Position numbers and translations under genes: made by a program. The notes under the pieces are model-generated. The model had not been told where the DNA came from. It saw nothing but the letters and a program-made list of their open reading frames with translations, and ran no database searches. Shown here piece by piece: positions 10,697-23,290 of a DNA stretch of 64,000 bases. Source of the DNA: Microplitis mediator (Eukaryota; Arthropoda; Insecta; Hymenoptera; Braconidae); contig NC_079979.1 of NCBI RefSeq assembly GCF_029852145.1, positions 12,626,642 to 12,690,641 on the forward strand, written 5' to 3'. Position 1 is the stretch's first letter, and each line of letters starts with the position of its first letter.

Positions 10697-12305
10697 GGGC
10701 TTGGGGGGGGGGGGGCAAAACGGGGTAATTCAAAAATTATATAAAAATCAAAACAATTATAATTTATTTTTCTAAACATTTCAGAATTACTTTTATAAAT
10801 ATAATGGAGCATTATTGAAAATGTTTTTTGTTTAACTTTTTCAAAAATCAGGTGTCAGTCGAAAAATGTCAATGACTTGTTATATGACAAAAACTACAAG
10901 AAGAAATTATTTTGTTTCAAAATACTATCGTATGTCATTGTAATGCCGGACCATAATGACCACCTAACGGAAATTGAAATAAACACATGGAAAAATAGTT
11001 ATGGCCATGGTAAGAATGACAAAGATTATTCCTAAGGGTGTGCGAATCTTGTTCGAATCGAATCGAGTCAAATAGTTAGATTCGATTCGATATTCGAGTC
11101 GAATATCGAATAGTTCGAAAGATTCGAATAGTTCGAAAGGTTCGAATAGTTCTAAAGTTTCGAATAGTTCGAGAGGTTCGAATAATTTGAAAGATTCGAA
11201 TAGTTCGAAAGGTTTGAATAGTTTCGAAACTTTACCGAATCTTCGGTAAATAGGCGAGCCTGTGGCACGAAGGCCCTCCTCAAAAATTAGGTAAAAATTT
11301 TTTTTATTTTCCGTCAAGTTATGACCTCTATAATGTTTTTATCATATTTTAGGCCAATATGTGATATGTGAGGTAAAATGGACCACTCAAAAAATAGAAT
11401 TGTAACGAAAAAATTATTTTTTTTTAAATTTCCGTCAAGTTAATTTTTTCGTTACAATTTTCTTTTAAAGGGCCCATTTTACCTCACATATCACATATTG
11501 GCCTAAAATATGATAAAAACATTATAGAGGTCATAACTTGACGGAAAATTAAAAAAAAAATTTTACCTAATTTTTGAGGGGGGCATTCGTGTCCCAGGCT
11601 CCCCTATTTACCGAAGATTCGGTAACTTTTCGAAACTATTCAAATCTTTCGAACTATTCGAATCTTTCAAATTATTCGAACCTCTCGAACTATTCGAAAC
11701 TTTAGAACTATTCGAACCTTTCGAATTATTCGAACTTTTTGAATTATTCGAACCTTTCGAATTATTCGAACTTTTTGAATTATTCGAACCTTTCGAATTA
11801 TTCGAACCTTTCGAATTATTCGAACATTTCGAATCTTCGAGGCGAATCTCGAATCGAATTGTTTGATTCGATTCGCCTCGAATAATTCGAAGTTTCGAGT
11901 ATTCGCACATCCCTAACTTAACTTCCGTTAAGTTGTCAATATGGTCCGGCATTACTGTAACACATAGTATTTTGAACAAGAACACTTTCTCCGGTGTATT
12001 AAAAAATATGGTTTCTTCACTTGTATTCAATAATTATGTGGAATGTAATTCATCCTGATGTGAATTACTTCCAAAAAAATGTAATTTAATCAAATTTATT
12101 CAATTTCCAGAAATTTTTTTTTTTTTTTCATCTTTGTAAGGGAGTACTCTATTTTGACCGTAAAAATGAATTTTTTTTTTAGGGGCAACTGAAAATTTTT
12201 TCTATTTACGTTGAATATTATTAAAAAAACAATATTTAGCGTATTTGAGTCTCGAAACTTAGTATTTCCTTAAATGCTCCGTTTTGCCCTCCCCCCGACT
12301 CTATA
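10697..12305. mobile_element. G-run MITE, copy 2, with nested foldback
   Basis: A left end with a long G run and GGCAAAACGGGG is answered by CCGTTTTGCCCTCCCCCC on the right. Inner inverted blocks include AATGCCGGACCAT (10951-) and ATGGTCCGGCATTAC (11940-). Copy 3 after 26117 lacks the inner foldback, which shows the 11033-11916 part is an insertion. Confidence 0.65.
11033..11916. mobile_element. Full-length foldback MITE with TTCGAA repeats
   Basis: A near-perfect palindrome centred near 11428. Outer ends AAGGGTGTGCGAATC and TATTCGCACATCCCTAA resemble hAT-type termini. Each arm has a cluster of TTCGAATAGTTCGAAAG-type repeats, and the inner arms carry CCGTCAAGTTATGACC. The repetitive Ser/Asn or Phe/Glu-rich ORFs inside are by-products of the repeats. 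No convincing 8-bp TSD was found. Confidence 0.65.
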
Positions 12306-15300
12306 TTAGTTATTTCTATATGCAGTTAGTTCCATTAAGAAAATATAATATTATTATAAAATGTACACGCAAAGAAATTAATTATAAAAATTAGTAATTG
12401 ATAACTAAAAATTTATAATGTGGTCGCAATTTGATATTATTTCAAACAGTAATTTCGTGGTTTTATAGAATAAATTACAATAATCTTAATATAAGTATTG
12501 AAATTTAAAGTTTATATGTAAATAAATCATGTTACAAGTACTAGAAATTACTGTTTGGTAGATAAAAAAATGAAATTATAATAATTTAACGTATCAGCTT
12601 CAACATTCAAAGTTTGGAACATTTAAGTTTATAGTAAAAAAGTAAAAAACATTCAGTATGATATATAAAATTTTCAATGTCGAAGAATGGATTTTATGTA
12701 CAACGGTATATAATTTTGGCTTTCTTCAAATTGTCAACAAGTATATCTTAAGCCCATCAGTTTTTATAGTTCGAAACAATAAAATTTAACTTGTGGGTTG
12801 TAAACTTTCAATGTATGTGAAAGAATTAACCTAAAGTATTACTGCTGCGCGGCTATATCTATATGGCAAGATAACGTATTTTATCATTTCAAACAATAAA
12901 ATTTAACGACCAAGAGTAACTATTTTTTTTTCATATCAATAAATTTTAGAGAATCACTTTTATAATTTTTCGCTTTCAATATTATTTTATTCATGAATTA
13001 CCTTCTTTGATGCGGGTTTATAGTTCAAACAATAAAAATGAATTGAAAATCCGAATAAAATTTATCATTTATTTTTTTGGGTGTACGGGCGGATAATTGC
13101 TATTCTTTAAAATCTTATTTCTTTAGATAAAAACTAAACTGCTAGGAAGAAAAAAAAAAGCATCCGCTCACAGTAATATTAGAATAAAATTTTTTTTTTC
13201 ATTAAGTATAAATTTTAAACGAATAGAATTCTTTTTAACATAAAAAAAACTCCTTGATTAAGATAATCGATAATCACCTATAAATATTTGCAGTTTTTAT
13301 GAGTCATGAGTATGATTTCCAGTAAAAAGATCTTGTATGATAATGTATATTTCTAACAAAGTCTCCAAAAATTTGAAAATAATTGAATGTATCGAACATA
13401 CGTTTTAATAAGACCGTATAGAAAAAGAAACACTTTAATTAGTACATTAATTATTAAAACTAATCAATGTGTTTAAATTTAAATTTAATTTTAATTAAAA
13501 AAAAAAAAGAAGTTTAATGAGTTAATAAAAATAAAAGTACATTCATAAGTATAATATTTTAAAAATTTAAATGCCCAACGACACTAGTACTATTTTTTAC
13601 CCTCGAAAAGCTCACAACGATATTTAGAATTAAGTCTCTAAAAATTTTTTAATTTTATAAGACTCGGTAAAGAACCGTATTATTAGATTTTAAAAAAAGT
13701 ACTTTCTAAAAATTAACTTACTATTTTAGTAAAAAAAAAAGTTATTACATACCATTCAACACAGTAGTTAATAGTTGATTTTTAGTTTTCAATCAGACAC
13801 GATGATGAATTATACACTCGAGTTTTAAATTTCAAATGAACGGACTTGTGGAGCGCATTACTCTATTTTGATAGTCTTAACATAACTCCCACTTCGTTGA
13901 CCAAGATATTGCAAAAATAACGAGCTAATGATCAAACGGCAAATAAGGGAACCGAACGTCATTTCCACCAATGACATGAATCAATTGTTCCCCAGAAAAA
14001 ATTTTATTACCGACATACAAACGATAAAAATACCCGAACATTACAGCTCAAGGTCTTAGTCATATAACACAGCTACTAACTTTACATCCTTTGACCTGCG
14101 TGAATTTGTCCGTATCGTTAATCCAGACGTCCACAAGATTGAACAACCTCTATCGATACTAAAAAGCTCTCACTCAATTCTATTTAATCTAATCGCCAGG
14201 CATAACAATAAATATAAGAACTGAGTTAACGATAAAATACGAATCAACGCAAAAAAAATTACGAAAATGTAACTCAAAAAATTTGAAAAACAGTTGACCC
14301 TGTGGGCCAACTCCAAAGCTTCCCGCTGTTTTTGAGCTCGAAGAGCTTAAAAACTGCTGGACCAAAAATATATACATTTCATTGAAAAAAAGTAATTTTT
14401 GTCTGACGATATTTCCGGAACGAATCAACTGATTTGCATGTACTGAGTGGCGATCGAAAGGGCTCGCCAAGATTTAAAATTAATTGAATTCTTGAGTTGA
14501 TCGGTCGAGTAGTTTACAGTTTATAGACAGAATAAAAAATTTTCATGAATTTAAATTTTTAAACTTGGAGTGAATGTTATTTGTAATTTAAAATATTTTT
14601 AATTAAACTAGAAGATTAATAAACATGTAAAGAAAATACACGGAAAAAAGAGCAGTTGAAAAATTGAACTCATATTTTTTGTGTATTTATTACAGTTTAG
14701 TATTAGTAAAGCACTGCGACTCTGAAACTGTAAAAATTACACTTTTATCCAGGCATAACAAATATTACAGTTTCAAACTCGATATTATCCAGCTCTCTAC
14801 AGTAAACAGATTCTATAATTTTAAATTTTATTTTAAAAATTACAATCTCATACTGTAATTTTTTCTACAAATTCTTCAAATTATATTTCCTGAGACAAAA
14901 AAATTTTATTATTACAGTTTCATATAGTAAAAAGTATTTTTTTTGCTTGAATTTATACTCGGAAAGTACGAGCGTATGAAATATAAGCTACAATCTTTAC
15001 AGTTTCATTCGACAAAAGAGATTCTTTTTTTTTTTCGAAATTCGATATTTAAATTAATCGTCACTGAAGTTTAAGATTAAAATTGATAAATTTTTTGTGC
15101 ATGTTCTACAATTGTAGTTTACTTACCAGTAACTTTTTTATTAAAATTACCAGATTGTCTGATGACGGATATTTTCGGTACCATGAATTTTTTTATTTTT
15201 ACGAAACAAAATAGATACTTACGTTAGTGAGTCCTTTCGCACAGACACATAACACGCGGACATCCATCCCGATATAGTCAGAATAGCTTCGTAGGACCTC

Positions 15301-15513
15301 AAATCGTCGACATCTGATGAAAACTTGATTTTCGAAACTCAGATCGAAACCAATAACTTACTTTTTTTTGAAAATTTTCAATTTTCATAGCGGGAAGTTA
15401 AAAATAAAATTTTACAAAGTTTGAGATGTAATAAAAATTATTTAATAAATTGTAAATGTCATTTAAATTCACATTTTTAAAAAGAAATTACAATAATATG
15501 TTTTTAAAATTAG
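12306..15513. repeat. Duplicated segment A (empty-site copy)
   Basis: From about 12650 it matches 27540-30669 almost base for base and continues as 48152-48675. A diverged relative lies at 21160-23290. It holds the uninterrupted sequence ATGAAATATAAGCTACAATC at 14976-14995, with AA at 14985-14986. That is the empty site of the 17.5-kb transposon. Its end (15100-15513) is the flank repeat that follows each MSV199-type gene. No gene is supported; the ORF at 14189-14470 is repeat sequence. Confidence 0.8.
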
Positions 15514-17440
15514 TAAAAAGTTTGGAAAATCCAAAAGTGCATGCCTTGAGCATTCATGTGAATGATACTCAAGTGAAGTAAAAGTTTATTACATATACAA
15601 CAATTTTTCATTGAAAACCTTTCTATTATTTTTAATTTTAACATATTTTTTTGTATCGACTGTTAATTAAAAAAAATTTAGATTATAAATTTTTAAAATA
15701 CCCGCCATTTTACCTAAGAAACGCCAGCTGCTAGTATGTATACTTTAGTATAGGTATATTGAGCGTGTTCAGCCGATGAAAGTTCTTGGTAGTCTGAGTA
15801 AGTTACTCAGCCTAAAAGAAATTTTGGTCTGTTTGTCTGAGTGCAGTGTGTTTTCGGCCTGGACACGCTGTTAGCTCTTACTATTGGCAAGGTGCGCGAC
15901 GAAAACGACATCTGTCGACCGCATTAAATCATCCTCAAAAAGCACAGAGAGAATACGGAAAGTTTTTATAAACAAATAATTAAAATTTTTAAAGATTGCG
16001 AAATATATGTGTGATACCACATTTGAAAGGTGGAAAAATATAGAGTAGATTGTACTGAAAAAAATAAGTATAAAAAATTTTAATAAATACAAAATAAATA
16101 ATATTTTGAACGACATAAGGTTAGCTTGTAATAATAATAATAACAACAATAATAGTCATAATAACAAATGAGTTAAAATAATTATAATTATAATTTTTTC
16201 AAAGTTAAAATTATTAATTTGCATTAAGTAAAGAAATTGAAGTGATTTAAATTATTCGTAATTTTAAATTTTAAAACTCAACAATTAAAAATACTTTGGG
16301 TTAAAAATTTGTAATTTAAAAAATTCCCCGTAATAATTTTTAGCCAAAGATGAATATCATGGATGGAAATGTATAAAACTTGCAATTACTATTTCTGTCA
16401 GTATTTTTGCAATTAACAACACAACAACTACTTGTCCTTATTTTTTAACATTGCTTTCATTTAACTATTCACAAGACAAGTGCGATTTAACGCGTATTTC
16501 GTCCACTGCAGGCGCTACAATCGATTCGATTGTCCCCACCCTATACTCCACACCCTGCCAATAGTTTAGGGAGTCATAACCTGTTTGCTCGTGTTGTCTT
16601 ATTTATTGCTGATATTGCTGATATTACATTATTTTCTTTCATTTTTAAGTTACTTAACTAATGCAAATTTTACAGAAAGCATACATGTACAGATTTGCAC
16701 TTTACTAATTATTATTGTTTACTTTAGTGGTTTACGCGGTAAAATGTATACTAAGTAAAATGGCGGCCAGAAAAAAGTTAGTTAGTATCTGTAAAGTGTC
16801 CAGACCGAAAACTTAGTTCAGTGCGCTGAGTAACTTACTCAGACTACTAAGAACTTTCATCGGCTGAACACGCTCATTCTGTGCCATCTATCGATACTAT
16901 CGAAAAATAATCGATACATAGAAAACGATATGGAAGAAAAAAAAAATACAAATAATCGTGACTATGTTCACTCTTGAAATAAATGTATATTTAAAAAAAT
17001 AAGTAATAATATGGCTGCTCAAAGGGTAGAAATTGTCGTGTTATGCCTATCTAAAAATATTAATTATAATTAAGCCATAAGATATTTAGCTGCCATTTTC
17101 AAAAGGGGTCTTCGCATTGACTATACGAAGATATTAAAAAAAAAATTAAGCTGGAAAATTGTATTTTTCGGAAGTTATAGTGTTTACTAGCCCATGACTC
17201 CTGAGGAATTTAACGCGATAAGTCACTAAAAACAGATATTTTATAGAAAAATCGTAATTAGTCGACTTAAAAATGTATAAAATCTGTTGTTTAATCATTT
17301 TTCTTTGTAACAATATATTTTTTTTGTATCGTTTAAGTGTATTTATAAATTTAGAAACAATTTAATATGACGAAATCGAGTTTTTCATTTTCAGGCGAGT
17401 ATAGAGCATAGCCTCAGCGCTTCGCGCTCAAGGCATGCAA
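15514..17440 (+). mobile_element. Helentron-like element 2 with a different matched terminal pair
   Basis: Begins AGTTTGGAAAATCCAAAAGT like element 1. The next block is GCATGCCTTGAGC (15539-15551), and the 3' end is GCTCAAGGCATGC (17426-17438), preceded by hairpin AGCGC-TTC-GCGCT (17416-17428). The interior before the 3' end aligns loosely with element 1. A MITE is inserted at 15761-16875. The left flank is the 3' flank repeat of an MSV199-type unit and the right flank is the middle of such a gene, so gene sequence between was lost. Confidence 0.55.
15761..16875. mobile_element. MITE with 50-bp terminal inverted repeats
   Basis: GAGCGTGTTCAGCCGATGAA and its complement form near-identical ends of about 50 bp, extending through GTCTGAGTAAGTTACTCAG. 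ATT flanks both ends (15758-15760, 16876-16878), so a 3-bp TSD is likely. The 92-aa minus ORF inside has no recognisable content. Confidence 0.7.
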
Positions 17441-17675
17441 TTATCAACGGTTAAAAAAATTGGAGATGATACATTTTTTTCAAATTCATTTGATGACACT
17501 TCTTCCCGTTTATGGTCTATTTCATTAGTTTTTAAGATTCAACAAATTTTGATAATTGCTTTTCAAAATTGAATTCAAAATTTATATCGTCAAATCCCAT
17601 GAATTTCAGTAGAAAAGGAACTATAAATACACCTTTATGTACCAAAGCAGTCCATACTTTTTTGAATAAATTGTC
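17441..17675 (-). pseudogene. Fragment of an MSV199-type gene
   Basis: Matches 20517-20750 in the N-terminal half of paralogue 2 (blocks ATCAACGGTTAAAAAAATTGG, GATGACACTTCTTCCCG, TCAAATCCCATGAATTTCAG). It is frame-broken, for example where AAAAATTCAACAAATT has become AAGATTCAACAAATT. It is cut on one side by Helentron-like element 2 and on the other near 17675. Confidence 0.75.
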
Positions 17676-17721
17676 TATTTCTGCGAGATAGTGGACTAAC
17701 TGCTGAGAGATCGCTGTAAGC

Positions 17722-17955
17722 TTAGCGTATTATTATTGATAACATTGGTGAGTGCAGAGATTCATTGCCAGGCATAGATGTCAGCAGCCCCTGACCAGAT
17801 GACCCACGTTCAAGCCTATCAACCACCTCTTCCATGCGATCCTTTATACCAGCATTATCAGCCTGCAACTGAGCAGTTGTTTGTTTTAGATTTAATACCT
17901 CAGTACTGTACACCTCAAGTTTTTCATTAATACTGGGAATATCTCTAAGCAGCAC
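17722..17955 (-). pseudogene. Coiled-coil fragment, perhaps retroelement ORF1
   Basis: 77 codons with a heptad-like pattern (SINEKLEVYSTEVLNLKQ, then IKDRMEEVVDRLERG). It resembles the coiled coil of non-LTR ORF1 or gag proteins. No start context, partner ORF or poly(A) tail is visible, so it is a relic at most. Confidence 0.35.
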
Positions 17956-17974
17956 ACTGTGTTCCTGCAGAGTG

Positions 17975-19040
17975 TTCCCTTGGAGTGATTAAGTGGGACA
18001 AGTTGTTTAGACTTATTAACTCCCGATCGAGGGCGAGTGGCTTCAGTAAAGGGCAGGCTTATGACCAGTAGTTGGCTTGTACAAAACTTTGGGTAATATA
18101 TTTCCCTTTGCATCAATCAATTCTTGAATAATTATCCAGGTATGCTCAATAGATAAAACTTATCTAGTATAGTACCGTCAGTCAAGAAAGACGATTCTTA
18201 CTTAGTTGCAGACTTATTTATTTTATTTAAATTTAAGCCAATACATAAATTTTGTGCCAATAAACAACAAATTATATTTTTAACTGCATTATTACCGAGA
18301 TCATGTCTTTAATTCCTATAACTGAGATTGAAATTAAAGAATTTAGTACATTGATAATTTAAAATTGCCGGTATACGGAGTCGTTTAAGACGTATATGGT
18401 TTCCTTAACAACGTTATCGCCAGAAAAAATCGCAGATGAATTGCATTTTGTAACAATTTGCAACTACAGACTAGGCCAATAAAACGTTCTGAACGGGCTT
18501 CCGCACATCAAAAATTTAAGGAAAACATCGTAAAGTGCTCTACGACTACATAGTCATTCTTACTATTTTTAGTTGTATATACTAAGATAGCAATAATGAA
18601 CATATCTAGTTTAGGGAAAGTTTTTATTACTGTCAATTTAAAGTTAACGTAACTATAATTTGTATTGTAGTATTATGTTTTTCTATTATTTCAAAAATTA
18701 TTTAAAGAAACATTAATGTCATAATGTAATTTGAAACATATTATTTCACACTCAAAAATGAAACTTGTCACTCTGTCGAATAACAGAGAATTACTCACGT
18801 TAGAATTGTTTTCGAGCTTGGAATATAATAATTCTGAAACGAGTTTCTTAGCAGGGACACTACAAAAGGTGGGCGCGATCTAGTGGCGAGCACCGAACTA
18901 CTCCCGCTGCTGTTGCCTTGCTCTGGTGACTTCCCTCTTCTCCATGTATATCTGTTCTCCTAAGAAATTTATCCGTTAGTTTAAGCAACTACTCTGCTCA
19001 AATTTAGTAAAAATTCTTTAATTTTTTTCTCCGTGTACAT
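17975..19040 (+). pseudogene. Second, inverted, deleted copy of the 3544-8170 composite
   Basis: GATTAAGTGGGACAAGTTG and what follows match the minus strand of 8150-7830. The coding part starts at an ATG near 18304 (MSLIPITEIEIKEF) and has in-frame stops near 18359 and 18478. From about 18590 the sequence is related to the right end of the CACTG element, including the GC-rich block with CGAGCACCGAACTACTCCCG (18890-). Both copies share gene plus element, so the duplication came after the insertion. Confidence 0.6.
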
Positions 19041-19077
19041 AAAAATTGCACATGAAAAACTTGATGAATTTTCTTGT

Positions 19078-19585
19078 GCATGTTCTAAAATAGTATTTTA
19101 CTTACCAGTAACTTTTTTATTAAAATTACCAGATTGTCTGATGACGGATATTTTCGGTACCATGAATTTTTTTATTTTTACGAAACAAAATAGATACTTA
19201 CGTTAGTGAGTCCTTTCGCACAGACACATAACACGCGGACATCCATCCCGATATAGTCAGAATAGCTTCGTAGGACCTCAAATCGTCGACATCTGATGAA
19301 AACTTGATTTTCGAAACTCAGATCGAAACCAATAACTTACTTTTTTTTGAAAATTTTCAATTTTCGTAGCGGGAAGTTAAAAATAAAATTTTACAAAACT
19401 TGAGTTGTAATAAAAATTATTTAATAAATTGTAAATATCATTTAAATTCACATTTTTAAAAAGAAATTACAATATGTTTTTGAAATTAGTAAATAAATTG
19501 ATTAATAATAAATGTTAAACACGAAAAATAAAAGTTCATTAATCTAAACAGTTTGATGGGTAAATAATTTTTTTTTTATATGAAA
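19078..19585. repeat. 3' flank repeat of paralogue 2
   Basis: Same series as 15100-15513, 23930-24434 and 48265-48675: GTGCATGTTCTA, ACCAGATTGTCTGATGACGG, a truncated GGGAAGTT element, then TTTAATAAATTGTAAAT. It continues to the stop codon of the adjacent gene. Confidence 0.8.
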
Positions 19586-21043
19586 TTAATAAACAACTAT
19601 TATTTGATAACCCTCATAACAAATTGGTGTAGTACTTGATTGCCAATTAAATTGAGTTTTAAATAAGTCCCAAACTTTCCTTGTTTTTAATTTAGATCTC
19701 AATTTTTGCTGTAAATCTGATACTAATTTTTTCCACTTTATTTCATAAACTTGGCTGTCTCCATAATGAATAATTATTTTCGTAAATGTATTTATAATTT
19801 CTGATTCTGATAATCCATTATAGTTTGGAATTGGCATTTCTGGTGGAACAATAGGACGTAAGTTATATACGTCTTTCAATTTATCTTTGACAAAGTCAGT
19901 GATTTGTTCATATGGTTTATGTGTATTATTAATAACAAACTTAACTATTTCAGATAAATAAGTATAATGTAATTTAAAAAATTCATTTTTAGGAGAATCC
20001 CTATAGTCCACTAATAAGTTATGAATCATTTTTTCGATTTTTCTAACATTAAAAGTTTTCTTATAATACGAGTAATATAAACGGTCTGTAGAAATTTTTC
20101 CAGTATTTAGTCCTGATAAACGCGTATTTAAGTCAACGGTAAATCCAATTTTAAATATATTCTGTCTAGCGTATTGTATCGTTGTCGCAATATAAATATA
20201 GCCATCTGGATTTGGCATTTTAATATTGTCTAACACTGTCGCAATACTACTATTGATACGAATAGGTTCATTCAATTGAGTATTTTTTTCATTTAATTGA
20301 GTTTCCTTTTCATTCAATTGAGGTTCTATTTCATTAAATTTTTTTTTTAATTCCTGATTTTGTTTTAACAATTCTCTATTTTCATTTCGTAGTTTATGAA
20401 TTTCTAACTTAGCAATATAATTTTTATAGCAATCAAATATTCTTTCTAATTTAATGTAATAATTTTTAACTTCTTTAGCCCTACAATTGTTTAGCAACAT
20501 AATACAATATTTAAAATTATCAACGGTTAAAAAAATTGGCGATGATACATTTTTTTCAAATTCATTTGATGACACCTCTTCCCGTTTATGGTCTATTTCA
20601 TTAGTTTTTAAAAATTCAACAAATTTTGATAATTGCTTGTCAAAATTAAATTCAAAATTTATATCATCAAATCCCATGAATTTCAGTAGAAGAGAATCAA
20701 TATATACACGTTTCTTTTCCAAAGCAGTCCATAAAGTTATGAATAAATTGTCAATTTGTAAATCAAAATTTTTATCTTTTATTATAACAGCAACTTTTTC
20801 AATCCATTCATATTCCTCAATTAACTGAAGTTTTTTTTTAAATTGAACTACTCCAAGATATTTTTCATTTCTTTGAAGGATTGAATTCAATTCATCTCTT
20901 GTAATATAGTCTTTTTGAAATTTCCAGTGGGAATCTTTGTATGATAGATTAGTATGTTCACAAATATTTTTTAAACAATATTCGCCGTTTTCATTTTTTC
21001 CCACTAGAAAATCATTCTTAATGCCATTCGTAATGACATTCAT
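19586..21043 (-). CDS. MSV199-like / T5orf172 (GIY-YIG) protein, paralogue 2
   Basis: 485 aa, one exon, close paralogue of 9127-10494 and 24435-25928. It has the N-terminal MSV199-like region, then a coiled coil with three to four TQLNEKE-type heptads. The GIY-YIG-like domain starts PDGYIYIATTIQYA and continues through KIGFT. Arg (TRLSGLN) and Glu (KIEKMIH) are both present, so the active-site set looks complete. The shared C-terminal region ends NWQSSTTPICYEGY. Starts upstream of this Met were not considered because the upstream sequence is AT-rich with stops. Proteins of this architecture are known from insect poxviruses and related large DNA viruses; an origin by virus-to-insect transfer is inferred, not shown. 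Confidence 0.75.
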   Translation of the reverse strand: MNVITNGIKNDFLVGKNENGEYCLKNICEHTNLSYKDSHWKFQKDYITRDELNSILQRNEKYLGVVQFKKKLQLIEEYEWIEKVAVIIKDKNFDLQIDNLFITLWTALEKKRVYIDSLLLKFMGFDDINFEFNFDKQLSKFVEFLKTNEIDHKREEVSSNEFEKNVSSPIFLTVDNFKYCIMLLNNCRAKEVKNYYIKLERIFDCYKNYIAKLEIHKLRNENRELLKQNQELKKKFNEIEPQLNEKETQLNEKNTQLNEPIRINSSIATVLDNIKMPNPDGYIYIATTIQYARQNIFKIGFTVDLNTRLSGLNTGKISTDRLYYSYYKKTFNVRKIEKMIHNLLVDYRDSPKNEFFKLHYTYLSEIVKFVINNTHKPYEQITDFVKDKLKDVYNLRPIVPPEMPIPNYNGLSESEIINTFTKIIIHYGDSQVYEIKWKKLVSDLQQKLRSKLKTRKVWDLFKTQFNWQSSTTPICYEGYQIIVVY

Positions 21044-23290
21044 GTTTAAATTTTCGACTTTGAATTTTTATATTTTAAAAATTTCTTCCAACAATAAACA
21101 GTTGAAATAGTTCTTCACTACCTGTAATATAATCAATATCGGATTAAATTATATTAGTTAATATGGATTTCTATACGCAGTTTTATAGTTCCATTAAGAA
21201 AACATGATACTATTTTAAAATGTACGGGCGGATCGTTGCTATTTTTTTCGAATCTTCCTCTAAATAAATATGAAACTTCTAAGAAGAAGAAAAAAACGAT
21301 TCCGCTTACAGTAATATAAAAAGTAAAATATTTTTTCTCATTAAGTATAAATTTTGAACGAATATGATTCTTCTCGAGATAATAAAATAAATTTTTCTTG
21401 ATTAAGATAACCGATAATCGCCCATAGATATTTTTAATTGTTATGCAGAAAAAAATAAACTTTAAAATTTAGTTTTTGAAATTGTAACTTAAAACCTATG
21501 TGTCAATATATAGGAAATTATGACATTCCAAACAATAAATTTTATAATACCATGTATATTGAAAAAAGTTCAACACGTCGAACTTCGAAATTTGAGACAA
21601 TTTCGAACTTTTTTGAACTTTTGTAATACAATACAAATAGCAATATAAACATGAAAAATCATATGAGACAAAGAGGATTGACTTTTCAGGACGTGTCGCT
21701 AACAAAAAAAAACTCACATTTGAGTATCGAAATTTACAGAACTTTTCCGATAATTTTATTATAGAAGATCGAAAGTTTCAGAACTTTTTTGATGATTTTC
21801 ACTATTGAAGCTTGAAATTTTGAGAATTTTATAAAAATATTTGATTCCGGAAATTTGAAAGAAGCTCGAATAAATTTCCTAAATGAACCATTAATTGGAT
21901 TTCTCGAAAAAAGTTTTTCCCTGTCTTGTAGACCCAAAAATTAAAACCAAAAAATTCACAAAATTTTCGTCTCGGGCTTTTTCTTATGATTACGTTTCAA
22001 CATTTTTTGGATAATGTTTATTAATAGAAGGTTTGAAATTTTTAGAACTTTCCCGATGATTTTTTTTATAGAAGTTCTAAAAACGTTAGAAATTTTTAGG
22101 ACTCTTCCAGAACTTTTGTAATAAAAATCGACCAAAGTTCTGAAACAATTTCGAACTGTAATAAAAATTATCAAAAATATCGAACATTTATACCGATAAA
22201 AAATACAGTTCTGAAAAAATTTCGGACTTTTTTGGAACTATGATAGAAATTATTGGAAAAGACTTAAAAATTTCGATATTCGAATGTGATTTTTTTTTTT
22301 TAGCGACACGTCCCGAAATGTTGAGAACTCCGAATTTTTATGCTAATCTTCTTTATCTCATATGATTTTTAATGTTTTAATTGCTATTTGTATTGTTTTA
22401 CAAAAGTTCGAAATTGTCTCAAATTTCGAAGTTCAACATGTCGAATTTTTTTTTTGTATACGAGAAGTGTCATATATTTTTAATATTTGTTACGATTTTT
22501 AAAGTTATTTTAGCAAGTAATTTTTCCTGCATAGACAATGAATATAACTATTTACGTTTTAATCATAAATAAAAGAATTATTATTTAGAATAATAGAATT
22601 TACTGATCACTTTATCATTATGCTACTTATCGTTTTTCAATTTATATCGTTCATCGTTTTCCGCGTATGAGTCACACAGTTACGTAAACACAGTGTCTAG
22701 TATAAATATTTTGTATCGAACATACGTTTTAATAAGACCGTATAGAAAAAGAAAAACTTTAATTAGTACATTAATTATTAAAACTAATCAATTATTTTAA
22801 ATTTAAATTCTATTTTTTACTCTCGAAAAGCTCATAACGATATTTAAAATTAAGTCCCTGAAATTTTTTTAATTTTAGAAGGCAGTGAGCAAGCGTATTA
22901 TTAAATTAAAAAAAAAATATTTTCCGCAAAAATGAACTCATTATTTTAGTAAAAAAAAAAGTTTTTACATACCATTCAATACAGTAGTCAATAGTTGATT
23001 TTTAGTTCTTAATGAGACACGATGATGAATTATACACGTTGAGTTTTCAATTTTAAATGAATGGACTAATGGCGTACATTACTCTGTATTAATCGCTTCA
23101 GTATCTCCCACCTCGTTGACGGAGATATTGCAATAAATGCGGACGAATGATTACACGCCAAAGGAAATCAAACGTCATTTTCCACCAATGACATTAATTT
23201 AGTTATTCCTCAGCAACAATTTTATTACAAAAATAAAAACATCTGCGTATTATAGCTCAAAGTCTTAGTTATTTAGCAGAGCTACTAAAT
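21044..23290. repeat. Duplicated segment C (diverged)
   Basis: Blocks at 21210-21430 and 22715-23280 match segment A at 13085-13290 and 13400-14070 (for example ACGTTTTAATAAGACCGTATAGAAAAAG and GACACGATGATGAATTATACAC). The part between is replaced or interrupted by a MITE. Confidence 0.65.
21548..22460. mobile_element. MITE with about 170-bp inverted repeats
   Basis: GTTCAACACGTCGAACTTCG followed by AAATTTGAGACAATTTCGAA on the left is answered in inverse order at 22400-22445. GGACGTGTCGCTAAC (21690-) pairs with TAGCGACACGTCCC (22301-). The small ORFs inside follow the repeat and have no recognisable content. Confidence 0.6.

Noticed and set aside
11608..12030. Ser/Asn-rich ORF of 140 codons (minus) and its mirror at 10964-11317
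   Set aside because: Made by translating the TTCGAA-type repeats of the foldback element. No codon bias or homology pattern.
14189..14470. 93-codon minus ORF, with relative in segment B
   Set aside because: Overlaps a repeat related to the GGGAAGTT family, and the segment B copy has a frame change.
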